Below, one piece after another: positions 23,535-30,978 of a stretch of DNA of 64,000 nt. Location: NCBI GenBank assembly GCA_964532005.1, contig CAZHER010000005.1:1-64000 (forward strand), written 5' to 3'. The stretch is from CAYQEU01 sp964532005. Its GTDB lineage: Bacteria; Patescibacteriota; Doudnabacteria; UBA920. How positions within the stretch are numbered: position 1 is the stretch's first letter; every line of letters starts with the position of its first letter. The position numbers and the translations under genes are program-made. The notes under the pieces were generated by a model, which was given only the letters and a program-made list of their open reading frames with translations, had not been told where the DNA came from and searched no databases.

Positions 23535-25658
23535 TTACATACCCTTACGAACATTCATACCGGCGCGAGATTCTACGATCTTGTCCGCAACGTTGCGCGG
23601 AACATCTTCGTAATGGTCAAATTCCATAATAGAAGAGGCTTGTCCTTGGGTCATGGAACGAAGGGCAGTTGCATAACCGAACATTTCAGCTAATGGCACA
23701 AATGCGGTAACAACTTTGCGACCAGTTATATCTTCCATTTCTTGAATCTTAGCGCGCTTGGAGTTTAGATCGCCAATTACGTCTCCCATGTTTGCTTCAG
23801 GAGTGGTCACCACAACTTTCATAACTGGTTCAAGCAAAACCGGCTCCCCTTTCTTCACGGCTTCTTGCAAACATTTAGACGCAGCGATTTTGAAAGCCAT
23901 TTCAGAAGAGTCAACTTCGTGATAAGAACCATCGTAAACAGCAGCACGAAAATCTACCAATGGATATCCGGCAATAACTCCGTTGGCCGCAGATTCCTGG
24001 ATACCTTTATCAATCGGTTTAATATACTCTTTTGGAATAACACCGCCAACAATTTCATCCAAAAACTCGTATCCAGCGCCGCGCTCCAAAGGCTCAACGC
24101 GAAGCCAAACGTGTCCGTACTGTCCGCGTCCACCAGACTGGCGAATATATTTGGTTTCTGCGGTGGCGGTCTTTTTGAAAGTTTCTTTATAAGCCACTTC
24201 CGGCTTACCAACATTGGCTTCCACCTTAAATTCCCGTTTCATGCGATCAACCAAAATTTCCAAGTGCAGTTCACCCATACCGGCAATAATTGTTTGTTGA
24301 GTTTCTTCATTTGAAGACACTTTGAAAGTTGGATCTTCTTCCGCAAGCTTTTGTAAAGCAATACCCATTTTTTCCTGGTCGGCTTTGGTTTTCGGCTCGA
24401 TAGCCATGGAAATAACAGGGTCTGCAAATTTAATCTTTTCAAGTTCAATGGGAGCGTTTTCAGCACACAATGTATCTGCGGTAATGGTTTCTTTAGGACC
24501 CACTAAAGCACAAATGTCGCCGGCGAACACTTCTTTGACTTCATCGCGTTGGTCAGCGCGCATACGAACGATACGTCCAACGCGCTCTTTATTTCCGGTA
24601 CGTGCGTTTAATACGTAACTACCGGCCTGCAAAGTCCCAGAATATACACGGAAGAATGCAAGACGTCCTACAAAAGGATCGGTTGCAATTTTGAAAGCCA
24701 AAGCTGTAAATGGCTCGCTATCTTCTGGCTTGCGCTCTAATTCTTCACCGGTTTTTGGGTTAGTACCTTTAACCGCACCTTTGTCGGTCGGACTTGGTAA
24801 GAAATTGGTAACTGCATCAAGGAGTGTACGCACAATAATTCCCCGTCCATCGCCACCAAATACAGGGTAAAATTCCCCGCTTCGGGTTGCCTTGCGAATA
24901 CCATTCAACAGCTCTTCTTCGGTCAGTTCAGTACCGCCGAGATATTTTTCCATCAACTGGTCATCATACTCTACAACTTTTTCAATTAACTCATGTCGGT
25001 ATTTTTCACACTTCTCTTTCATATCTGCTGGAATATCACCAACGGTAAATTCTTTGTCGGTATAATCTTTGTATGTATAAGATTTCATCTGGACCAGATC
25101 TACAACACCGACAATATCCTTCTCAAAACCAATCGGCAATTGAACCGGAAAGGCGTTTTTAGTCAAACGATTGTGAATGGATTCTAAAGACTTGTAAAAG
25201 TCTCCCCCAGTTTGATTGATCTTGTTGATGAAACACATCCGAGGAACACCGTATTTGTCAGCTTGGCGCCATACTGTTTCGGACTGGGGCTCAACACCCA
25301 TCTTTCCGTCGAAAACAGTTATTGCACCGTCGAGCACACGCAAAGAACGCTCCACTTCAACGGTAAAGTCTACGTGGCCCGGTGTATCAATAATGTTAAT
25401 TTTATATTCTTTATCCCCCTCAATTTTGATGTATTGTGGTTTCCAGTAACAAGTAACGGCAGCGGAGGTAATAGTAATACCGCGTTCGCGTTCTTGTTCC
25501 ATCCAATCAGTTACAGTTTCACCTTCGTGTACTGCACCGATTTTATGGATCATACCGGTGTTGTACAAAATACCTTCGGTAGTTGTAGTTTTGCCGGCGT
25601 CGATGTGAGCGATAATCCCGATGTTACGGGTGGCTTCAATTGGATATTCTCGTGGCAT
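23535..25658 (-). CDS. fusA: Elongation factor G
   Basis: 707 aa translocase GTPase. AHIDAGKTT (G1), RGITITSA (G2), DTPGHVDFT (G3) and NKINQ (G4) are present, and domains II-V are complete (FVPLAEMFGYATALRSMTQG near the C-terminus). It promotes tRNA-mRNA translocation and, with RRF, ribosome recycling. Str-operon order rpsL-rpsG-fusA is kept. The gene ends 9 nt before the small hypothetical ORF. Confidence 0.98.
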   Translation of the reverse strand: MPREYPIEATRNIGIIAHIDAGKTTTTEGILYNTGMIHKIGAVHEGETVTDWMEQERERGITITSAAVTCYWKPQYIKIEGDKEYKINIIDTPGHVDFTVEVERSLRVLDGAITVFDGKMGVEPQSETVWRQADKYGVPRMCFINKINQTGGDFYKSLESIHNRLTKNAFPVQLPIGFEKDIVGVVDLVQMKSYTYKDYTDKEFTVGDIPADMKEKCEKYRHELIEKVVEYDDQLMEKYLGGTELTEEELLNGIRKATRSGEFYPVFGGDGRGIIVRTLLDAVTNFLPSPTDKGAVKGTNPKTGEELERKPEDSEPFTALAFKIATDPFVGRLAFFRVYSGTLQAGSYVLNARTGNKERVGRIVRMRADQRDEVKEVFAGDICALVGPKETITADTLCAENAPIELEKIKFADPVISMAIEPKTKADQEKMGIALQKLAEEDPTFKVSSNEETQQTIIAGMGELHLEILVDRMKREFKVEANVGKPEVAYKETFKKTATAETKYIRQSGGRGQYGHVWLRVEPLERGAGYEFLDEIVGGVIPKEYIKPIDKGIQESAANGVIAGYPLVDFRAAVYDGSYHEVDSSEMAFKIAASKCLQEAVKKGEPVLLEPVMKVVVTTPEANMGDVIGDLNSKRAKIQEMEDITGRKVVTAFVPLAEMFGYATALRSMTQGQASSIMEFDHYEDVPRNVADKIVESRAGMNVRKGM

Positions 25659-25681
25659 AAGTAGTTAAAAGTTTTAGTTTC

Positions 25682-26194
25682 TTATTTTCTCTTGGCACCA
25701 AATCGTGCAAAGTGGGCAAACGCTTTGTTGGCCTCGGCCATACGGTGAGTGTCTTCCCTCTTCTTTATTGCTGCGCCTTGCTTTTGGAAAGCATCCAGAA
25801 TTTCAGCAGCTAATTTCTGAGCCATAGGCACACCTTTGCGCGCTCGGGCTGCGTTGATCATCCATTTCATTCCCAAAGCTGTTCGGCGCGGCTCTTGAAC
25901 TTCCATCGGTACTTGATAGTTAGAACCGCCAATACGGCGTCCTTTTATTTCCATGATTGGCGCAACATTTTTTAACGCTACATCAAAAATTTCTTGACCA
26001 GACTTCCCGTCTGCATCTTCCAAACTAGTTTTTTTCTGTTCAACAATATCCAAAGCGTTATACAAAATGTTTTGGGCTACGCTCTTCTTCCCGTTCAACA
26101 TCAGATAGTTTATAAATTTGGCATACTTAGTATTGCCAAATTTAGGATCTGGCAAAGGAATATTTTTGTCGTAACTTCTTGCTCTACGTGGCAT
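25682..26194 (-). CDS. rpsG: Ribosomal protein uS7
   Basis: 170 aa against the usual 156, with about ten extra residues near EDADGKSGQ. PRRRRSYDKN-type start (here MPRRARSYDKNIPLPD) and GGSNYQVPMEVQEPRR are diagnostic. It organises the 16S rRNA 3' domain and contacts E-site tRNA. In E. coli S7 represses the str operon; no comparable site is evident here. Spacing 17 nt from rpsL. Confidence 0.96.
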   Translation of the reverse strand: MPRRARSYDKNIPLPDPKFGNTKYAKFINYLMLNGKKSVAQNILYNALDIVEQKKTSLEDADGKSGQEIFDVALKNVAPIMEIKGRRIGGSNYQVPMEVQEPRRTALGMKWMINAARARKGVPMAQKLAAEILDAFQKQGAAIKKREDTHRMAEANKAFAHFARFGAKRK

Positions 26195-26211
26195 ATATTT
26201 ATCAGTTCTGA

Positions 26212-26634
26212 TTAATTACCAGATGGCTTCTTTGCGCCATATTTGGAACGGGAGCGTTTTCGACCATCAACGCCCAATGTGTCTAGGCGACCGCGCACAA
26301 TATGATAGCGGACACCCGGAAGGTCTTTTACTCTTCCGCCGCGGATCATAACCACACTGTGTTCTTGGAGATTATGTCCCACGCCGGGAATGTAAGCCAA
26401 AACTTCCATGCCGTTGGTCAATTTAACCTTGGCAACTTTACGCAAAGCGGAGTTCGGCTTTTTCGGAGTGGTTGTGTAAACTTTCAAACAAACGCCGCGC
26501 ATAAACGGAGCGCCAGTTTTTATTGTTAGCACTTTATTTTTGATCAGATTGATTCTTCTTTGCAAAGCCGGAGACTTGCTCTTAGCTTTCAGAGAAGATC
26601 GCCCTTTTCTAACTAACTGGTTGATTGTAGGCAT
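26212..26634 (-). CDS. rpsL: Ribosomal protein uS12
   Basis: 140 aa. MPTINQLVRKGR, TTPKKPNSALRKVAKV (with the streptomycin-related Lys) and PGVGHNLQEHSVVMIRGG with the following KDLPG are present. It is a decoding-centre protein and the first gene of the str operon. AAAGGA lies 5 nt upstream of the ATG. The Asp in VKDLPG, methylthiolated in some bacteria, is retained. A long leader with a terminator-like hairpin precedes it. Confidence 0.97.
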   Translation of the reverse strand: MPTINQLVRKGRSSLKAKSKSPALQRRINLIKNKVLTIKTGAPFMRGVCLKVYTTTPKKPNSALRKVAKVKLTNGMEVLAYIPGVGHNLQEHSVVMIRGGRVKDLPGVRYHIVRGRLDTLGVDGRKRSRSKYGAKKPSGN

Positions 26635-26667
26635 TATATCCTTTGCTTAATTACTAATTGTAAACAT

Positions 26668-26692
26668 AAAAACTGACCAATAGAGTCAGTTT
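26668..26692 (-). terminator. Terminator-like hairpin in the rpsL leader (possible attenuator)
   Basis: On the transcribed strand AAACTGAC/GTCAGTTT (8 bp, 7-nt loop) is followed by TTTTTATG, 33 nt before the rpsL start. It sits inside the leader rather than after a gene, the layout of a transcription attenuator. Confidence 0.5.
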
Positions 26693-26771
26693 CTCTTTGG
26701 CTCGCAAACTTGGTACTCCCCTGAAGCCTTAAGGGTTTAGTTCCCAAATCTGACGACTAATGTCGGTAATT

Positions 26772-26793
26772 AATTGTTGATCTCCCAACAATT
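26772..26793 (-). promoter_or_regulatory. First hairpin of the str-operon leader
   Basis: 8-bp stem AATTGTTG/CAACAATT with a 6-nt loop, early in the leader. A further small CGAC/GTCG stem and a CCCTTAAGG segment lie between it and the terminator-like hairpin, so alternative pairings are possible. Confidence 0.4.
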
Positions 26794-26817
26794 GGCTTCT
26801 AATTGAGTTATGGCGGT

Positions 26818-26846
26818 ATTATACGTCAGTACTTATAAAAGGTCAA
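26818..26846 (-). promoter_or_regulatory. Promoter of the str operon
   Basis: Minus strand TTGACC (26846-26841), 17-bp spacer, TATAAT (26823-26818). The start near 26811 gives a leader of about 177 nt before rpsL. Confidence 0.75.
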
Positions 26847-26873
26847 GTCAAGGCCCCCTATTTTTTCTTGGTA

Positions 26874-26902
26874 TTGACATTTCCCATATATTGAGGCATA
26901 AT
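26874..26902 (+). promoter_or_regulatory. Promoter of the 27011 gene with hairpin-rich leader
   Basis: TTGACA (26874-26879), 17-bp spacer, CATAAT (26897-26902). The following 100-nt leader has two hairpins: GAAAGC/GCTTTC (26915-26929) and a 9-bp stem ATTTGCGAA/TTCGCAAAT (26938-26959). Divergent from the str promoter, whose -35 lies 27 nt away. Confidence 0.65.
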
Positions 26903-27010
26903 TTCAAATTATATGAAAGCACAGCTTTCGTATTTTTATTTGCGAAGTGTTTCGCAAATATGAACTGAAACACAAAAACAAACTACATGTATAAGGAGAC
27001 TTGATTATTT

Positions 27011-27574
27011 ATGGAAATGACAGCAGCTTGCGCCGAAAACGCAAGCACAGAAACCGCCAAACAGTATGCTGCTGCGGTCGCAACAGTTCCGCCGAGAGAC
27101 AGCGTCTATGTCACAGTTGTCGGTCATCCGCCGCGACCTGACCAGGAAGAGTTTGTGACTTACCTGCGGGAACGTCTGGTAGGAGGACACATTGACTTCA
27201 AAGTCAAAGGAGTGTGGTTCAGCGTGAACTACAAAGACATTGAAACAGGGTTTGTCCCGCCAAAACCGGAAACCGGGCTGTTGCGTCTGACGAACCGGAT
27301 CCGTCGGTTTATCCGCAACAACGGCACCGCCCCGAAATGGGTGAAGAATTTCGCCAAACACAAAGTCCATCACGGCTTTGCCATGGCGCGAGTCAACATC
27401 CTGCCCGAAAACGAACCGGACAAAATCGCCGACTGGCTCGACTACTTCGCCAACAACAGCAGCTCTTTCCCGGAAGAGATTCCGCTCAAAACCATCCGGC
27501 TGGTGATCTCGCCTATGGACCTTTACCCAAAGGTCTTGGCGTTCAGCAAAACGCTTAAACGTCCGGTTGCCTAG
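27011..27574 (+). CDS. Hypothetical protein on a one-gene transcript
   Basis: 187 aa. AAGGAG lies 12 nt before the ATG at 27011. The N-terminus MEMTAACAENASTETAK is Ala-rich, and from about residue 30 (DSVYVTVVGHPPRPDQEEF) an alpha/beta fold is likely. The C-terminal half is basic then hydrophobic (LKTIRLVISPMDLYPKVLAF). No signal peptide or motif is recognised. The gene is visibly richer in G+C, especially at third positions, than its neighbours. Its promoter, two leader hairpins and a strong terminator mark it as an independent unit. The opposite-strand frame over the same region has no ribosome binding site and is taken as spurious. Confidence 0.7.
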   Translation: MEMTAACAENASTETAKQYAAAVATVPPRDSVYVTVVGHPPRPDQEEFVTYLRERLVGGHIDFKVKGVWFSVNYKDIETGFVPPKPETGLLRLTNRIRRFIRNNGTAPKWVKNFAKHKVHHGFAMARVNILPENEPDKIADWLDYFANNSSSFPEEIPLKTIRLVISPMDLYPKVLAFSKTLKRPVA

Positions 27575-27607
27575 CCGGATTCCATTCATTCATTTCCCAC
27601 CAAAACG

Positions 27608-27649
27608 AAAAGACGTTCCGAGAATTATACAGCTTGGGACGTCTTTTTT
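27608..27649 (+). terminator. Terminator of the 27011 gene
   Basis: 12-bp stem AAAAGACGTTCC/GGGACGTCTTTT (one G-U pair) followed by TT. It also faces the convergent M50 protease gene. Confidence 0.8.
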
Positions 27650-27667
27650 CATTTACACAGAGAATTT

Positions 27668-28282
27668 TTATACTAGCCCTAGCAAATTAAAAAAACCATT
27701 TATCACTGGAACAAAAACTGAATTCAACCAGCCCATTAGGATAAACAAGAACACTAGCACAAAACCGTACTGCTCATAAGATCCAATAACCCCCCACCAA
27801 CCTTGTGGCAATATAGACAAAACTATTTTACTACCGTCCAAAGGCGGAATCGGAATTAAATTAAGGGTCCCAAGTGCTAGATTCAACACAATAGCTTTGA
27901 GCAACAATTCTTCTGACAAATATGCGGTGCCTACATATTTTAAAATCAATCCAAACACGACTGCTAATACAAAATTAGAAAATGGCCCGGCAAAGCTCAC
28001 TGCTGCCATACCAAGACGTTCCCGCCTCATATTTCTAAAATCTACAGGAACCGGCTTAGCGGCGCCAAATATTACAGGAGAATTGGAGATCAATAATAAC
28101 AAAGGAACGATAATAGACCCTATTGGGTCAATGTGAGGTATGGGATTCAGTGTAATTCTCCCCTCTCTTTCCGCGGTATCATCCCCAAACCAGCCAGCTA
28201 CTACCCCATGGCTGACTTCATGAATAATGACCGAAAACACAAGAATTCCTAGGGTTATTAAAGATGAAACTCCAAAATCCAT
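27668..28282 (-). CDS. Site-2 protease family (M50) membrane metalloprotease
   Basis: 204 aa from the ATG at 28282. Six or so transmembrane helices carry the zinc motif HEVSH (HExxH) in the first helix region and the second ligand motif NLIPIPPLDGSK near the C-terminus, typical of the short S2P/YwhC-like group without PDZ domains. Such enzymes cut membrane proteins within the bilayer. The substrate is unknown. It is divergent from rpmB with overlapping promoters in the 75-nt gap. Confidence 0.88.
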   Translation of the reverse strand: MDFGVSSLITLGILVFSVIIHEVSHGVVAGWFGDDTAEREGRITLNPIPHIDPIGSIIVPLLLLISNSPVIFGAAKPVPVDFRNMRRERLGMAAVSFAGPFSNFVLAVVFGLILKYVGTAYLSEELLLKAIVLNLALGTLNLIPIPPLDGSKIVLSILPQGWWGVIGSYEQYGFVLVFLFILMGWLNSVFVPVINGFFNLLGLV

Positions 28283-28302
28283 AAACAAATATTAATTTAG
28301 AC

Positions 28303-28331
28303 TTGATCATTATATCAAACTATGGTAATAT
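28303..28331 (+). promoter_or_regulatory. Promoter of rpmB
   Basis: TTGATC (28303-28308), 17-bp spacer, TAATAT (28326-28331). A TATAAT on the other strand (28314-28309) may serve the divergent M50 gene. Confidence 0.55.
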
Positions 28332-28357
28332 CATACAGACTTTAATTTTACACACAG

Positions 28358-28552
28358 ATGCCAAGAATGTGCACAGTATGCGGTAAAACCTATTCCCGCA
28401 CCATAAAACGATCACACAGTATGCGCGCTTCCATCAAGCGTCTTTTACCGAATCTACAATATACCGTAGTCGACGGCCAAAGAGTCCGTTCCTGCACCCG
28501 CTGCATGCGCACTGCTACCAAGTCTTCCCGTACCGCAACTGCTGCAAAATAA
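28358..28552 (+). CDS. rpmB: Ribosomal protein bL28
   Basis: 64 aa. MPRMCTVCGKTYSRTIKRSH is a zinc-type bL28 N-terminus with CxxC, and a second Cys pair (CTRC) follows near residue 47. RRxxPN-like KRLLPNLQ and the VRSCTRCMRT segment support bL28. Single-gene transcript with promoter and terminator. It is a late 50S assembly protein near the E site. Confidence 0.9.
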   Translation: MPRMCTVCGKTYSRTIKRSHSMRASIKRLLPNLQYTVVDGQRVRSCTRCMRTATKSSRTATAAK

Positions 28553-28570
28553 CTTATAGCATACTCAAGA

Positions 28571-28595
28571 CAACAGGCTTTTGCCTGTTGTTTTT
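28571..28595 (+). terminator. Terminator of rpmB
   Basis: 8-bp stem CAACAGGC/GCCTGTTG with a 4-nt loop followed by TTTTT. Confidence 0.8.
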
Positions 28596-28616
28596 GTTTT
28601 GGCAGTTTTATATAAT
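28588..28616 (+). promoter_or_regulatory. Possible promoter of the cold-shock-like gene
   Basis: TTGTTT (28588-28593), 17-bp spacer, TATAAT (28611-28616); the -35 overlaps the rpmB terminator T-run. Leader about 45 nt. Confidence 0.5.
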
Positions 28617-28667
28617 ATTAATACCTGAAGTTTAGGGAATTCTGTCAATGAGGAGAGATCGTTACAT

Positions 28668-28892
28668 ATGAGTAGTTCGAAAAGTTGGCAAAGAGGGACA
28701 ATAACCAGTTTTGGAAAACGAGCAGGCTACGGCTTCATGACGACCGGCGCGGACAAAAAAGTATTCTTCCTGCGTCGCGACGTACCCAGAGAACACCGCG
28801 ACTGCATTTGTGAAGGTACGCAAGTGAAGTGCCAAATAGGCACATCCAGCGAAGGACACTATGCCTTCAACATAACGCCGATCGCCCATTAG
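28668..28892 (+). CDS. Divergent cold-shock-domain (Csp-like) protein
   Basis: 74 aa. RGTITSFGKRAGYGFM aligns with the CSD start KGxVKWFNxxKGFGFI, followed by KVFFLRRDV in the RNP2 position, and CEGTQVKCQI then YAFNITPI as strands 4-5. The aromatic RNP1 residues are kept (Tyr-Gly-Phe), but the RNP2 histidine (VFVH) is replaced by Leu-Arg. Csp proteins bind single-stranded RNA/DNA and melt secondary structure. GAGGAGA lies upstream of the ATG. Independent gene with its own terminator. Confidence 0.8.
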   Translation: MSSSKSWQRGTITSFGKRAGYGFMTTGADKKVFFLRRDVPREHRDCICEGTQVKCQIGTSSEGHYAFNITPIAH

Positions 28893-28918
28893 TGTCGCCA
28901 AAACAAGAATTTTCTAGT

Positions 28919-28957
28919 GAAGACGGGTATTTGTCCCATGCCCGTCTTCTTCTTTTG
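28919..28957 (+). terminator. Terminator of the cold-shock-like gene
   Basis: 9-bp stem GAAGACGGG/CCCGTCTTC with a 13-nt loop, followed by TTCTTTTG. The next 110 nt (28958-29075) are AT-rich and probably hold the promoter of the structured RNA; TATACT at 29065-29070 is a possible -10 box. Confidence 0.75.
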
Positions 28958-29093
28958 TTTTCGTTGATATCACCCTTGATAAAAGACTTATAAAAACTTT
29001 AATTTTCTTTGAGCTATCATATTTTAATATATATTCACGTATGGCAAATTATATATAAATTAGCTATACTACCTTTACAATTTATAGCCTAAC

Positions 29094-29246
29094 CCTTAGC
29101 TGTTCCGGCGCCGGAACAGTAAGGCACGGTTAAAACCTTCCTAGTATTTAGCTCTCCGTCCAGAGCCCTAGGAAGGTCCTGCCTCGAAAGGGGCAGTGGG
29201 CAGCCGTAAGGTTGCCGCTGGCGGGGGGCTTTGTGCTTTCCGCCAG
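29094..29246 (+). ncRNA. Unrecognised multi-hairpin structured RNA or leader
   Basis: Five consecutive helices can be drawn. (1) 29094-29124: 13-bp hairpin around the palindrome CTGTTCCGGCGCCGGAACAG. (2) CCTTCCTAG/CTAGGAAGG, 9 bp, enclosing about 22 nt. (3) CTGCCTC-GAAA-GGGGCAG, 7 bp with a GAAA tetraloop. (4) GGCAGCC-GTAA-GGTTGCC, 7 bp with a GUAA tetraloop. (5) CTGGCGG/CCGCCAG (29218-29246) with a 15-nt loop. The loop of helix 5 (29225-29238) is complementary over 14 bp to 29395-29408. I checked by eye against tmRNA, RNase P, SRP and common riboswitch motifs and found no match. The pairing is seen in the sequence; function is inference. Confidence 0.6.
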
Positions 29247-29309
29247 CACCGAATCCAACAAAATATGTTAAGCCACCGAATAAAAAGCCATAACTGGGAA
29301 TTTATTATT

Positions 29310-29459
29310 ATGGCTCAGCTGTCAGTAATTGTGGCAGCTATAATGCTCTACTATTTTGTTCGCATAGTCTTAGTAACCGAAGCCGGTCGATGCCAAGCAC
29401 AAAGCTCCTTTGCCAGAGAGAAGCACAAATATGAGCAGATAGAAAAAAGCGTCTTGTAA
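29310..29459 (+). CDS. Possible 49-aa single-pass membrane protein below the structured RNA
   Basis: From the ATG at 29310 the protein is MAQLSVIVAAIMLYYFVRI followed by a short charged cytoplasmic tail ending EQIEKSVL, with the stop inside the terminator stem. An in-frame ATG at 29265 would give 64 aa. The 29310 start codon lies in a possible 8-bp hairpin (AGCCATAA 29286-29293 with TTATGGCT 29308-29315). No clear ribosome binding site. The region may instead be the 3' part of one non-coding RNA of about 380 nt, because 29395-29408 inside the ORF pairs with the upstream loop. Confidence 0.45.
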   Translation: MAQLSVIVAAIMLYYFVRIVLVTEAGRCQAQSSFAREKHKYEQIEKSVL

Positions 29460-29475
29460 TTCAAGACGCTTTTTT
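29443..29475 (+). terminator. Terminator of the structured RNA / microprotein transcript
   Basis: 14-bp perfect stem AAAAAAGCGTCTTG/CAAGACGCTTTTTT with a 5-nt loop and T-run; also active in the reverse direction for the CAP-domain gene that ends at 29486. Confidence 0.85.
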
Positions 29476-29485
29476 GCTCGGTCAT

Positions 29486-30898
29486 CTAAAACTGTATTCC
29501 GGAATACCAAAGCAGGGTGGCGAGAGTAACAACAAAAGCTGTATTTGATATCAAGTCTAAATGCTGAATATGCACTCGAACCCCAATCGCGACCACCAAC
29601 AACGACAACATCAATGCCATCATTAGCAAATAAAACTGGTTCTGCATCAATTCTGGGTTGATTACAAAACCAAACAATTTCAACAATTTTGGTTCAGGGG
29701 TGCCACTTAAATCGTAGTTGTTTTTGAAACTGTTTTCGAAAACTGCCAGGCGCTCTTCCTTTGGAGCTGAACCTTCTTTTTCTGTACGAACATTCAAGTA
29801 CTTACCGTCGGTAAGCATAGCCACTGGAACTTCTCCCTGCCATAGCGTATGTGTATTGGGATTTGGCTTAAGTTCCTGAATCTGATTACCGTAAACAGCG
29901 CTGACCTTATCTGCAGGTGCACTAGTCTCAACTGTGACCTGAACCTTGTCTTTATTGATCTGTAAATCCACTGCTGGAACAGAAGGAGCAGTTGGTGCAG
30001 GAGTATTCGGCTGAACTGGCTGCGCAAGTTGAGAAACTGGTTGGGGTGCAGGTTTGTTAATTGCAGGTTTATCAGTTAAAGGGGTAGATGGTTTAGCTAG
30101 CTGCGCTTCACTGGACACACCTTTTACTGGTTGTGTTGGTGTTTGCTGAGAAACAGGAACCGGAGGAGCCAACCGAGGTACAATTGCAGGAGCTGGTTTT
30201 GGGGCAGCCGGACTATAAGTTGGCTGGGGGGCTGGAGCGGCCGATGCCATTGGCACACCAAACATTTGTACTACCACCGTAGCTTGCTTGCCTTGAAACA
30301 TGCCAGATACAATACCGACACCTATCTCTTTGAATGCACTGTTTAAAATATTTGCCCGGTGACCCGGCGAATTCATCCATGCGTCATTCAATCCTTCAGC
30401 TTGTAAAAACCCGACTCCTAAATTTTCCCCGGCCCCTTGATATGAATATCCCTGTGCTGCAATAAAATCCCAAGGCTGTTTGTTGTCTGGGGTGATATGA
30501 GAAAAATATTGACGAGCCATCATATCATTAGCTTTAGCTTGGGCTGCAGCATTCAACTTGGCATTTACCGACAACGCTGGAATATTTACTGCTGCCCGAG
30601 AATTGTTTGTCAAAGCAACAACATTGGCCTGAGTAATTGCTGATGACAATGCTGGCAGAATAGGGCCAAAAGTTACAACAGCAATTGTGACAATTTTAAC
30701 AGTAACCAACAAAAAGCTGATCAGAGCTAAAGATCTGTGCCGCAAAGCATGGGGTCGAAAATTATTCCTTTCCGTAGGAACAACGGTATCAAAAACATGC
30801 CTTGCTGGTTCTTGAGCGAACTTAGGCAAAGCATCAATTGAAATCTTTTCCAAACGGCGCTTGATTCTATTTCCTAATTTTACAGCTGAATACCCCAT
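29486..30898 (-). CDS. Membrane-anchored CAP/SCP-domain protein (YkwD-like)
   Basis: 470 aa from the ATG at 30898. A basic N-terminus is followed by a transmembrane helix (about 57-82) and a CAP domain (about 93-215) with YFSHITPDN (His134), GAGENLG (Glu158) and SPGHRANIL (His180), the usual CAP cavity residues. A Pro/Ala/Gln-rich linker (about 218-310), a small beta-rich domain, and two C-terminal hydrophobic helices follow. CAP proteins are usually extracellular; in bacteria their role is poorly known. Both ends look membrane-embedded, so the CAP domain and linker would be exposed on the cell surface. Confidence 0.85.
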   Translation of the reverse strand: MGYSAVKLGNRIKRRLEKISIDALPKFAQEPARHVFDTVVPTERNNFRPHALRHRSLALISFLLVTVKIVTIAVVTFGPILPALSSAITQANVVALTNNSRAAVNIPALSVNAKLNAAAQAKANDMMARQYFSHITPDNKQPWDFIAAQGYSYQGAGENLGVGFLQAEGLNDAWMNSPGHRANILNSAFKEIGVGIVSGMFQGKQATVVVQMFGVPMASAAPAPQPTYSPAAPKPAPAIVPRLAPPVPVSQQTPTQPVKGVSSEAQLAKPSTPLTDKPAINKPAPQPVSQLAQPVQPNTPAPTAPSVPAVDLQINKDKVQVTVETSAPADKVSAVYGNQIQELKPNPNTHTLWQGEVPVAMLTDGKYLNVRTEKEGSAPKEERLAVFENSFKNNYDLSGTPEPKLLKLFGFVINPELMQNQFYLLMMALMLSLLVVAIGVRVHIQHLDLISNTAFVVTLATLLWYSGIQF

Positions 30899-30978
30899 TT
30901 TCACCAATAATCAATAATCTTATATTATATCACAAATTATATTTTTTGTCAATAGACGTTCTGTTTTATATACTTAGC

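Noticed and set aside
27005..27589. A 194-codon minus-strand open frame opposite the 187-aa gene
   Set aside because: No ribosome binding site or promoter. The plus-strand gene has a promoter, Shine-Dalgarno and terminator, and its GC-rich third positions readily create antisense open frames.
28640..28670. GAATTC and CATATG near the cold-shock-like gene, suggesting a cloned construct
   Set aside because: Two six-base sites 40 bp apart arise easily by chance. Flanking genes are natural and continuous.
29094..29475. tmRNA, RNase P RNA or SRP RNA identity for the folded region
   Set aside because: No tag peptide ORF ending in ALAA, no tRNA-like acceptor/T-arm end, no GAGGAAAGTCC or ACAGAA segments of RNase P and no GGAAG/AGCAG SRP tip could be found.
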